Shown piece after piece: positions 25,980 to 36,489 of a DNA stretch of 64,000 nucleotides. Made by a program: the position numbers and the translations under genes. The notes below the pieces were generated by a model, which saw only the letters and a program-made list of their open reading frames with translations, was not told the origin of the DNA and did not search any database. The DNA comes from Trochalopteron elliotii (Eukaryota; Chordata; Aves; Passeriformes; Leiothrichidae), in contig JANPWX010000108.1 of the NCBI GenBank assembly GCA_024734555.1, positions 1,050,566 to 1,114,565 of the forward strand. Reading direction: 5' to 3'. The stretch's first letter is position 1. Each line of letters opens with the position of its first letter.

Positions 25980-27157
25980 GAAATACTCTGCTATTTTTTT
26001 CCCAGTGCAGAGTTAAAGAGTGGAGAGAAGATACATTTAATTGCAAGTTACCAGAGGTCTGTGGCTCGGGAATCACAGGGAGTTCTTTTGTATTAAAACA
26101 TTCTGACAATAACTGTATCCAATTTAGACTTTCTAGAAGTGCAACATGTCAAAAAGAGATGGTTGAGGAAAGTTGGAATAGGTTAAAGTTCCAAGTTCAG
26201 GTGCAAAATATTGGAACTTCCCTTCAAATGTCTTTTGTGTAATATTGCTCATTATTATTGCTCACTTAAAGGTATGCTCAAGCTCTGAGCTGCATGAAGG
26301 CAGTTGTGAGCTCTTTACATCCGTTCCACAAGTTATTTTTGCAATCTATATGCATGTTCAGGTAGGTTTCATATTTCAAAATAATGGGTGTTGTGAGAAG
26401 TAACAACACATTTTACGTTGTTCTGCTGCCCAGAATCACGTTATAGGGAAAAACTAGGAATTTGATGATGGTCCAGGCTGGCCCATTGTGTTTCTACATT
26501 ACTTTGTTTCATCCTTTTTCCTTAACTGCACAATATGGACACAGTGGGAGAAAGATGTAGAAGAGGGAAAGGTAGAAGACTACAACTTTAGTCATAGCTT
26601 TTCAGATTGTTCTCAGTTACTACCCAAAGATGTGAACCTTAATGATTTGGCAGCTAAAACCAAACTCACTTTCCAATCCACAGGATACCAAGAAATTACA
26701 GTTGCAATTAGAATTGTATCTGTAAAATCCTGTTATCTTCAAAGAGACATAGGGAATGTATGTAACTGTAACTATAAATTTCTATGAATACATCAATAAT
26801 TATTTTTCCAATGTGTTTGAATGTATCCTCCTCTGGTCTTCTACATTATGCTTCACTCTCCTTCTACACAAATTGTGATCTAGCAAAAGCATTGAAAATA
26901 TTTTTTTTAATGTATAAAAAAAGGAATGTTCCATGATACCAGTCCCTGAATAGCAGTGTTCATTTTGTATTCTCTGCCTTTTTTCCCCTTACTTTTAGGG
27001 CCTGAGAGTCCTTATCCCGTAATACACTTGGCTGGTCACAAAACAGTTCACCCTCACCAAGAACTTCTCTTGTTTCTTCATCTTTATCTTCTTGCTGTCT
27101 TGCTTGTCTGAAATACATGTGACTTGCCTGAGTGGTCTGAAAGGAATTATAGAGTTG

Positions 27158-27473
27158 TAGAATCATAAAATGGCTTGGATTGAAAGGAACCTTAAAGATC
27201 CCCTAGTTTCAATCACCCTGCAGGGACACCTTCTTCTACACCAGGTTGCTCAAACCTGGTCTTGACCACTTCCATGGATGGGGTATCCACAGCTTCTCTG
27301 GGCAACCTGTTCCAGTGTCTCACCACCCTCACAAGAAAGAATTTCTTTCTAACATCTAATCCCAACCTCCCTTCTTCCATTTTGAAGTTATTCCCCCTTC
27401 TCCTATCAGTGTATGACCTTGTAAAAAGCTTTTATCTGTCTTGTAGACTTCCTTCCTTCCTACTGGATGGAAT
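27158..27473 (-). mobile_element. CR1 LINE, 5'-truncated, minus strand
   Basis: The plus strand starts AGAATCATAAAATGG, the reverse complement of the CR1 3' terminus. It continues through the complement of the CR1 3' UTR and ORF2 end: GAACCTTAAAGATCCCCTAG, CACCAGGTTGCTCAAA, GGGCAACCTGTTCCAGTGTC, and CCCTTCTCCTATCAGTGTATGACC. It fades near TTCCTACTGGATGG. The open frame at 27262-27504 on the plus strand is antisense to CR1 and is not a gene. The copy is about 315 bases long, diverged and defective. Confidence 0.93.
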
Positions 27474-28125
27474 CTCTAGGATAAATCTTCAAAACCTTCA
27501 GTGACAACATTAAATAAAGGAGAATAATTCTACCATGAGGCATGTAAACATTCTTATTTCAGTGACAGTATGTGAACATCTGACAATTTCTTTATATTAG
27601 GTGTTTGCTGTTAAATTATTTTTGATGCAATATATTGTCAAATCACTTAATATTTAGGAAGAAGAATATTAAAATAGTAAGGTTTGACCTATAAAACATA
27701 ATTGCATTGCTAAGGGAAATGCTGCTTATGCGTTTATATGGGGCAGAGTTCATGTATTCTGTGGTGGTGAGAGCTCAGTAAGACCAATGTATGGTCTTCC
27801 CCCTATATCCCAAATTTTTCAAGAATCTCGATCCAAGTACTAAGCAGAACTAATCATCACTGTTGTGTCATCAGCACTGCTCTGGTGACTCACTTTGAGG
27901 TTCACAAAAAGATGCAAGCAATATACATTCATTCCTATTACTAAAGAGTTCAAAGTATTACCTCTGAAGAACACCAGTGTCTATTGGTACTGTGTGATCT
28001 GCCAGGGATTTCCATGTTTTTTTCTCTGATATCTTCAAAGATGATGGTTTCATTTCCACTACAAAGTTGTATTCATACCAAAAATTCTTCCATAATCAAC
28101 ACTTTTTAATTTTTATGTTTGTCAC

Positions 28126-28232
28126 CAAAAACAAACAAACAATACCAAAAAAACCCCAACCCCCAAAAAACCTACAAAACCACCAGAAAAAAAAAAACAA
28201 AAAACAAACAAAAAACCAACCCAAACCCCACA
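28126..28232 (+). repeat. A/C-rich low-complexity tract
   Basis: About 107 bases with almost only A and C on the plus strand: AACAAACAAAC, A-runs and CCCC blocks. Long open frames on both strands here are products of this composition. Confidence 0.85.
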
Positions 28233-29134
28233 GATTGTTTTCCCAGACAATGATCCTATTCTATCCAGTAAATCCATAAGGAAGTTCACAACAGTGCTTT
28301 CACACGGTATATTAGGCAGAATTAGATTAAAATGCCTAAAGGATAGTACAGGTCTCCAAAGTTGAGGCAAAGCTTCCTGATTGTGCTCTTCATGGTTTGC
28401 AAAATGTATATTATTTCCCCAAGGAAATGTAGGAGACATAAGGGAGGCTTTTCCAGCACTGTGTACCTCTGACTATATGTATCAGCATATTGCCACATCC
28501 ATGTTAATAACTCAGTTACTCACTGATCTCTGAGTGCTCTGTGTCAATGGTCTTGGTCTTAGACAAATGGTGACCACCATGCACACTTACATCTAGAAGT
28601 ACAGTGAAAAGGTGATGAACTGAGTCTTCTAAATAGGTCACTTCAAAACCAGTTTCTAGGGAAGAAAAGAAAACAATTTGCCTTCTGCAAATGACTATTA
28701 TTTTGTCAAATCAAAACTGTTTACTCAAAACTCTTTACTCAAGTAATTTCAGCTATGCAATTGTTCACAAGTCTCTTCCCTATATTTTATTAATAAGAAA
28801 AATATAGTTTTTTCAAGTCCCTTTATTGTCAGGTAAGAGCAAAAGTATTCTCATTCAAATTTACTAGAAATAGAAACAGGTGAAAGATGTTAACATTTAT
28901 AAATGAGGCATTGAGTTTTCCAGCTCTCACTAACACAACTTTTGCCACTGGTACAGTAGTACCAATAAACTTCCACACCCAGTAAATCTCTCTGCCTCCG
29001 TATTTTGCACTGTCCTTCTAGCTATGCACAACACCCTTTTTTTTATGGTCTGTTTGGTAGTGTGTGGGAGAAATTGTTTAACCCTACTTTCCCAGGAATT
29101 CATGAATTATCTATGAAAAAACAAGGTCTTAAAG

Positions 29135-29190
29135 ATTTGGGGGTTTTTTTAGTTGTTTTTGTTTTTGCTTTCCTTTTAGCTTTTTGGTTT
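29135..29190 (-). repeat. T/G-rich low-complexity tract
   Basis: The plus strand is T/G-rich with a GGGGG block, TTTTTTT and GTTTTTG units. It is the same class as the A/C-rich tracts but in opposite orientation. It ends in ordinary AT-rich DNA near TTTTTGGTTT. Confidence 0.65.
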
Positions 29191-30039
29191 ATTTTAAATC
29201 CCTTCATGAATTAAGGAGGGTTTGTTTACTCTTTTCATAATTAGGCTTGTGTGCAGGGGCAAAAGGGAGCCATCAATTTCCTTGTTGGTCTTTCTCCAGG
29301 CTGTAGTGGCTGATTCATCGTTGCAGGCTGCAGTCTGGTGACACTGGTCCCCACCATCCCTGCTCTGAGTTTGCTTTCAGAAGAAGATTAATCAGTGCAG
29401 AGGGTCAGAGCAAGTCGCTTGTGAAAAGCACTCTCAGGAGCTGGAATGCACTTGTGGGAGGCTCCCACCAGCCTAACCATGAGGGGAAAGAAACTTTATT
29501 TGGTAATTCTTGCATTCATCTAAAGGGTACTTTTTGATGTAAGAACATCAAAATGTATCTCTAAATTAGTGTCATCCACATTCAGAGGAGAGTAAGGCAC
29601 TGTGCAAATTGCTGCACTATCTTTCTCTCACAGGTTTATATCTACCTCATTACCTTCCTTTTCCCCTTCTAATTAAAACATGTGAGACATTTTAAAACAG
29701 TCTATTTATAACATGACAAAGTTGCTTTCAAAGTAATTTTCTTTTATTTAGTGTTTGATCCCTGATTTCATGCATTTTTCCTCCATCTGGCAGTTGTCAC
29801 TAAGGCAGATGGCCACCAGCTGGGAGGGCAATGTAAGTATCTCCCTCTAGATCTGCTGCCAGAGCTGCTCAGTAAATGCAATGTGAAGGAAAACTGTGTC
29901 AGTCTATTACCCATGCAATGAGCTCACTTACTGACTTGTCACCACTTCAGGTTCTGACAGTGAAATTCCACTCTGAAGCTGAAAGCTAAGAGAGGGCTTT
30001 ATTTATTAGGGCAAGGGAGATATGTTCCTTTATTTTCCT

Positions 30040-30064
30040 TTTTTTTTAATTTTTTTTTTTTTTT
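30040..30064. repeat. Poly(T) run interrupted by AA
   Basis: T-runs of about 9 and 14 bases are separated by AA. It could be slippage-grown or the remnant of a minus-strand A-tail, but no retroposed body is recognised beside it. Confidence 0.8.
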
Positions 30065-30211
30065 AAATTTCCTTCCTTTCTGCTTCTCCGTGTCTTTAGC
30101 GCCTCTCTAGGCCTGGAACTCTGAACACCACATCTGCTGCTACTGGTTTTGTAAATAAACACTTGGGCAGGTTTCCTATGTCTTCATGTTTAACTCTAGC
30201 CAATGATATGT

Positions 30212-30221
30212 CTATAAATAG
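30212..30221. promoter_or_regulatory. MEF2-type site overlapping a TATA-like box
   Basis: CTATAAATAG is an exact fit to the MEF2 consensus (YTAWWWWTAR), and TATAAATAG inside it fits a TATA box. A CCAAT core (30199-30203) lies about 10 bases upstream. No gene start is recognised downstream, so this is a motif match only. Confidence 0.3.
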
Positions 30222-30314
30222 GCCTGAATAAAAAGAAGCCTAAATTTCCAGTGTCCTTAGCAAAGTTAATGAGACCTGAGTGAATTTGCTGCCTTGGTAA
30301 GCTCAGTCTACTCT

Positions 30315-30330
30315 AATTAGCATGCTAATT
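30315..30330. promoter_or_regulatory. Perfect 16-bp palindrome with homeobox-type half-sites
   Basis: AATTAGCATGCTAATT equals its own reverse complement. Each half carries TAAT/ATTA, the core bound by homeodomain proteins, and ATGCTAAT resembles a POU octamer. It sits about 95 bases from the MEF2/TATA-type site. The palindrome is certain; a regulatory role is inferred. Confidence 0.35.
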
Positions 30331-31350
30331 TGGAAGCAAAGGGTAGATATATCACTTATAATGTGTAATGGAAAAACATTGAAGGAGTCACCATTGTAGG
30401 TGTTTTAGTCTGGTTAAGCAGAAAGGGATGCATCTAGAGAAAGTACAAACCTCACAGGTCACGACTTCCCTTTAATTTTATTTTTACTTCACTGAAGAAG
30501 AAACCTTCATTTTTTCTAATTTTCTAATATATGGGTCACTAATAACAGTAAGGAAAGAGTACACACACAGCTCCTATACAACTGGGAAATAATTGTGGAA
30601 GGGCTACTTAAAAAAGAGTAGCAACTGCAGATGTCAAAGGTTCCTGGAGAACTTGGGAGTAGGAATTTCCCACACTCATACAGGTCCTTGGAATAGGCAT
30701 AAAATCTTAAAGATCAAGCAGGTAACAAGTGGTTTTTTTCCTATTTAACAATTTTTTTTAAGTTATCAGAAATTTCTGGCATGTTGTAAACATGTATACA
30801 TTATTTGTAAAACAAAACTGGGAGACTTTGAAATTCTACATTTTCATATACCATAGTTTTATATTCAAATATAGCTTACCTTGCTTTGACTGCAAAAATA
30901 ACCTTAAACAAGAAGAACATAAGGGATCTATTTTTCTTTCACTAGAAACATTTGTAGAAAACGTGAACATTTTTAGGGGCTTATTAAAAACAAAATTAAA
31001 CCAAAAGTGTTTCCAGGAAATATTTCAGTTTTTTAAAATCAGCATTTTCAAATCATGAGTTTCAGCTTAAAGTTTTTGTAGCATAGTAAATATTGTTCAG
31101 AGAACTGTTATGAATGGCATAGAAAATATTCACCTCTGCCAGTACATGTAAGGATGAGCTTCTGTACTATATATTAGAACATTTTCCCCTTTGGGTAATC
31201 AAAACCTCACACTGATAGGCAAAGAGCCGTGGGAATCAAATTCACTCCAGCACTTATGAATAATACTTTAAATATCCAAATCTTTTGCAATTTCAGTGAA
31301 AATTTCCCCCACCCTATCATTACACTGAAATAAGTAAATATAGTTTTAAG

Positions 31351-31386
31351 TTACATACCACTCATTAGTTACATACCACCCATTAT
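31351..31386 (+). repeat. 18-bp tandem duplication
   Basis: TTACATACCACTCATTAG (31351-31368) is followed directly by TTACATACCACCCATTAT (31369-31386), with 16 of 18 bases the same. Confidence 0.85.
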
Positions 31387-32646
31387 CCACTAGAATAAAG
31401 ATCATCTGGTTAAGTGCCTGAGGATATAAAGGAAAACTGAAGGTTTCAGGTAACTTTGCATATATTAATTAACAAAATGTGTTTGAATCTCTGAACCACT
31501 AAATACACGGTTTACTTTCCAGGAGTGGGTATTTCTTTGTTCTGTGTTTACTTTGGCTTGCACTAAAGCAAAAAAACTCCACAGATAGTTTTCTCTGATA
31601 TCATCTATTAAAAAAAAAAAGTTCTTTTTTTCCTTGAATGAGTTCCCCTTTGATATTAAAACTTGTTAGAAATATAAACAAAGATATATTCTTCTATTCT
31701 TTATTTTCAGCAGACTATGGAACAAACAACTGCCTCAGTTTTGCCTTGCCTATAAAATTACTGTTGAGAAGAAAATAAATGTGCAGCGCAAAGAAGATTG
31801 CTTAACTGACTTGCACAGTAGAAGGGTTAAGTTAATAAATATTTAATCTATGGAGTAATTAATGATTTCAGAATAAATCATTCTCTAACTAAAGTACATT
31901 GACTTAAAATACAGTAGAAGAAAGGCTTCCAAATTTCTGCACACTATTTTAGTACTGCAAATAAATATCAGTATTTCTCATTATATCTCATATTTCCAGC
32001 ATTCCAATGACAATTTCTGGGTTGCGCTTTTGGTTAGATTTCATTTCAATTTTTTTGAGGCACATACTTCTAAAATCTGACTTTGTTCCTTCATATACCA
32101 TCTTTGTTTTTTGGTCTGGAGTTCTTAAAATTAAACATTTTGTAAGTGCGTTTGGCCAGCTGCCTTTGCTTTTCATATGTAAACACAGAGCTGTGGGCAT
32201 GTTACACCTTTTCCTATGCTTTTTGTTCTTCAGAACAAAGCCCGATGGCTCTCACATTAAGGAACGTAGGACTCTGCATTGTAGAATTACACTATTGATT
32301 AAAGGAGCCAGGCTAAACTTACAGTGGAGGAAGTAGCAACATTATTTACAAAGTAAAGTGGATTAATTCCAGCTAAGAGGTCTACATACTGTAACTGAGA
32401 ATGTTTGAAGATGGTTAAAGCATGAAAAGACACTGATATAATGACATTCTGCCCGTCAGCCAAAAGGTGGTTAAGCTGATGTTTTACTGCAACATGCCAA
32501 AATAAATATCAAGCTGTGTAGTTTGTAGGCTTTGGTATTTCTACAACAAAGAAATCTCAAACTTTGTGGATAGGTCATGGTACTTGGGGTAGAAAGTGAT
32601 AATTGTTTAAACACCTAATTTGCTACCACTGTTTGGAAATCACAAC

Positions 32647-32668
32647 TTTTTTTTTTTTTTTTTTTTTT
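32647..32668. repeat. Poly(T) run, about 22 bases
   Basis: An uninterrupted T-run followed by AATAAG. No recognisable retroposed body lies on either side. Confidence 0.9.
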
Positions 32669-35474
32669 AATAAGACACTTAACACATAGAAATGTCAATA
32701 GATGAAGACTGCCAGGAGGCTTTCCAAGTGTCTCATTGTGATCGCCCTCCACCTACCACGTACATGCAAATATGGATGCACCACAGGAAAAGCAAAAGAG
32801 GGGCTTGAATTTTTCTCCCAATTTTCAATTCATGTCATAAACTATGGGAGATCTACAGAGCAAATAGCAAAAGGGGACTGTTGGCCAGCATCAATGTAAC
32901 ATAGCATGCATAATCTTCCTCATCAATTAGCTAAGAAAATTTTTTGATTCTTGGGGAACTCAAGGCTAATATTCAAAATTTCTTGATTCAGAATTTTCAA
33001 GACTGCAAAATGAATAAGCTTGTATTTTCTACTCATTGAAGATAGCAAAATGTGCTAGCAGTACTTTGAAGGTAGCAATTCTTAGTTCTCTGCTTTGCAT
33101 CTTCAAAGTTGTTATTAAAATTTCTTTACACTATATCACAGTAGGAGGTGTTACAGGAGGCATTACTGAAGTCTATAAAATTAGGAGAACTCAAAAAAAT
33201 GCAAGATCTAAATGTATTTGAAAATGTTATCAAAACTGTTCCCTCAAGTAACACCACTCACATCGACTGGTCCTATTTGTGTAAGGTATCATTTGCAACA
33301 TCCAAAAGTTCACAAATAATGTAAAAAATAATTTTAAAATTTGTCAAAAAGAAATGTATTGGAGTTTTTCTCCCCTTGCTGTAAAGTGAGACATAGGTTT
33401 CCATGTATTATCTCTCCAGCAGTTGTAAGTAATCTGATAAGGTTGGTCCTACCACCTGGTCTAGCAGGGTGGGGCAAGTTTCATTTTAGAATTATGGGAA
33501 AGGTCCAAGAAGGAAAAACATCAGAGCATTTCAAAGAGAGCAAAACAGCTTTTGTAGCATCTGTTGCCAGCTGAACCTTAGTTTCTACAGTAAATTTAGG
33601 AAGTTATACCCACCTAAACTTTTGACAGTTAAAGTGAGTTAAAGAGTTAATGTTTAAAAAACTCTGAAGCAATGTTGGTTTTGCTGATGTTTTTCTACTG
33701 TGGAGATTAAGTTATAAATGTTTTTTAGAGAATGGTTTTGGAAAATTTAGCTCACACTCTATTTTAATCTATAAAAGGATCTACAGCCCTTAACCTTTTG
33801 TAAACTATAGATACAGGAAGTTTTGTGCAGGGCTTGCTTCTAGTTGACAGCATTTAAGTGGCTTCACTGAGCCCATAAGGCAACCCTTTTGCCAAGGAAT
33901 TCAAGAAAGGGTTGGATGATACAGGTAATGCTGTCCTGTGACTGCAACTGCTGGTTGTTAATGTGTGTAAAAGTCACACCATCAGGAAATGATGATGTGG
34001 AAATGCAGACTCTATCAAGATGAAAAATTGCTGCTGCCTTCTCCTGTGTTGTTGTTCTGCAGCCTGGTTTCTGAAAGGGTTTTTCAGGAAGTGAAAAGAA
34101 AACATATTTGTAAAATTGCATCTATTATTGTGGACAGTAAATAATTTTATTTAAATGTCCTTCCTCAGAACTTCTTTTTGCCTATTTATCTACAATGTGT
34201 CCTTGCTCCAGGCACAGAGATGCATGAACTGAGACTGAAATATTCTCTCTGTTCCCTGTATTTATTTTCTTTTTAAAAGAGAATTTGTTTTCAGACACTA
34301 AAACATATTGAAGACTTTCCCCAATTTATTTGGACATATTCCATGGTTAGTGATGCTAAATGGGAAAAAGTTTTGGAGATGTCAACGGTTTACCTTTTAA
34401 TGCTTAGGAAAAATGATTATTTTCCTATCCTTTCTAATGAAGATGAAGGTGTACAAACTTGAATATCTATCAGAATAGGAAAATAACCTGACAGTAGTAC
34501 AACGTTCTAGAGATTGATTTTCACTTCATATAATGGATTTTCTGCACAATTTTGAGTCTGTCGTCTACTTATGTACTCTGTTCCTGACTCTGAAATCAAC
34601 CCCTAAGCCAAGCACAGCTCTTAACTGACAAAAAGTACTATCAACCACAGCTGCATCGCAAAACACACAGCACAAGATCAGGGAAGGATTGTAGCACTCT
34701 TAGCTTCCCAAATCTTCTTCTTAAATCAGCGACAGAGTGGTTGGAAAAGCTGCTGCTAGAGTGCATACATACGGTGTGTACATGCAGTTTCAAGCAAACT
34801 AATATACTTCCACATTAAATGCTTGTGTGAAATTACCTTGCTCTTGGTTTTTGAAGATTTTATAAGATTCAAGTTTTCTAAATGAACAAAGACTTAAATT
34901 TGTTTTAATTGTTTTGTTGGTTATTTTTTTAAAATTAACTGTTATTATGATTATTTTGTAGGCTCAATTATCATTGCAAGTAGGCAAGTCTGCCTGTTTT
35001 GGCAGAAGGTTCACTATGTTTCTCTGGCAGAATCACAGAATTGGTTAAACTGCTGAATTGTTTTCTTGCACTTTGATGTTTTTGAACTTTTTTTTCATCA
35101 CCCTTTCTTGTAAATGAAGCCATACCATGTTTTCTCTTGAGTTATACAAACAGCTATATATTTGGCCAGTTCTCATATTTACTGTGTGGAACTCAGCTGT
35201 GAGGTAGACACTAGCAACCCATTAAAGAAGGAGTAATCAATTTCATAATTTGTTTTATCAATTTGGTTATCTTGCATACATAGACTGATTTACTAACTAT
35301 TTAAAGTTATATAATGACAAGAATTCACAACTTGCATTCAAAAAATAATTGAATCTTGCTTCACAGTCTATCTAAAATTCCTATTAAATAAGGATGCCCA
35401 ATACTGCACAAAGTGCTTGTGAAGGACTGTAAGGATTACATGCAGAGGAAATATATCAATTAAAATAAATTAAT

Positions 35475-35897
35475 CCTCAGGAAGCAGTGACAGCCAGCTG
35501 CCATTTCAGTCTGGGGAGCTGGGTGCCAGGAGGACTCTAGGGCTGGTCATACCCACCCTGACAGCCACCACCACGCAGGGCCTGAGCACAGGGGACAGAG
35601 CTAAGGGCCAGTAGCAACTCCATCAACAGCCCTGTCACTTTTAGAGACTAATGAGCCAGGGGGCTCAGAGAGCAATGAGGGCAGGGTCCATGCAGCAAGG
35701 ACCCTTCAGGAAGACACAGACATGGTACTGGAGACTGGCACCACTACGGCATTGCTGAAATAGTGACTAATGTCACCAGTTTGAAATGGAGCCTTGGACC
35801 ATGGTCAGGGCAGGGAGGAGCCCTGGGGAGTCTAGGCAGGAACAGGAAGGTCCTCAGGATCCTTCCTAACATGTCTTTAGGCATAAAAAAAAAAAAA
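35475..35897 (+). other. GC-rich block ending in an A13 run, possible old retrocopy
   Basis: About 400 bases are clearly richer in G+C than the surroundings, with motifs such as GGGGAGCTGGGTGCCAGG and CCACCACCACGCAGGG. They end at a run of 13 A (35885-35897). GC-rich sequence followed by an A-run on the same strand is what a retroposed RNA leaves. I found no AATAAA just before the tail, no clear flanking duplication, no open frame over 60 codons and no gene resemblance. It could equally be an unrecognised dispersed repeat or a GC-rich exon or regulatory island beside a chance A-run. Confidence 0.35.
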
Positions 35898-36454
35898 TGA
35901 AAAGAATAATTTTCTTACTTTTCTCACTGAAAAAGGGGAGAAAGCACATTCTGCAGTTTGTTTGAGGAAAGAGATTTTTTACTGCAAAATTAAATGCAGC
36001 TTTTTCAGACGTGTGTCTAATGTTCAGTCACCCATGTGTATGTTTCACTGATTCTTGGATCATTACAAAAATAATCCATTTGCCCTACCTTTAACTAGGG
36101 GTACATTCCAGAGGGAGATTTATTTTCCTCATGGTGGAAAAAAACTTTTCATTCTAAATTGAGCTCAGTTTGAAAATAGGTTTCCTTGGGCAAGTTAATG
36201 GAAATCTTTCTGAGGAAAAGTTCCTTTTCTGCCAAGGCAGAAGCTGTCCGAGTTTGTCTGAACCCATAAGCAATTGAAAAGATCATTAAAAGGGATGGAT
36301 TAAGCTGCTGGTTTGGGTCATGGCTGCAGATCTTTAACTGAACCCCAGCTTGCAATATGAGTTTCAGTTTGGGCTAGATGTGGAGGAGAGACAAAATGTG
36401 AACATGCAGTTGACTAGGGAGCACCAAAGGAAGGGGTGAGCTGCAAGATGTTTT

Positions 36455-36489
36455 TCTGGGCCACGTTGTAGTCTGGGCCACGTCTGTAG
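36455..36489 (+). repeat. 17/18-bp tandem duplication
   Basis: TCTGGGCCACGTTGTAG (36455-36471) is followed directly by TCTGGGCCACGTCTGTAG (36472-36489). It lies inside the unassigned 36.1-37.3 kb block. Confidence 0.85.

Larger units (their letters stand above)
16822..27157. other. AT-rich noncoding DNA, no gene recognised
   Basis: About 10 kb of unique-looking sequence. GC-richer patches lie at about 20340-20640 (with a perfect hairpin) and 23280-23600 (with an exon-like signal pair, see findings). Other contents are a purine tract (18577-18610), short tandem duplications (18796-18839 and 24759-24807), and the (GTTTT)20 array (25876-25979). A 99-codon open frame at 26488-26787 has protein-like composition but no recognised family. 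The stretch 21400-21620 is TAAT-rich and contains an exact octamer ATGCAAAT (21550-21557). Confidence 0.65.

Noticed and set aside
25819..26109. Open frames on both strands across the GTTTT array
   Set aside because: They are produced by the pentanucleotide repeat, which contains no stop in any frame.
27262..27504. 80-codon plus-strand open frame
   Set aside because: It is antisense to a CR1 tail.
28126..28232. CCCCAAC/AACCCC units that might suggest telomere-like repeats
   Set aside because: There is no regular TTAGGG/CCCTAA unit; it is only an A/C-rich low-complexity tract.
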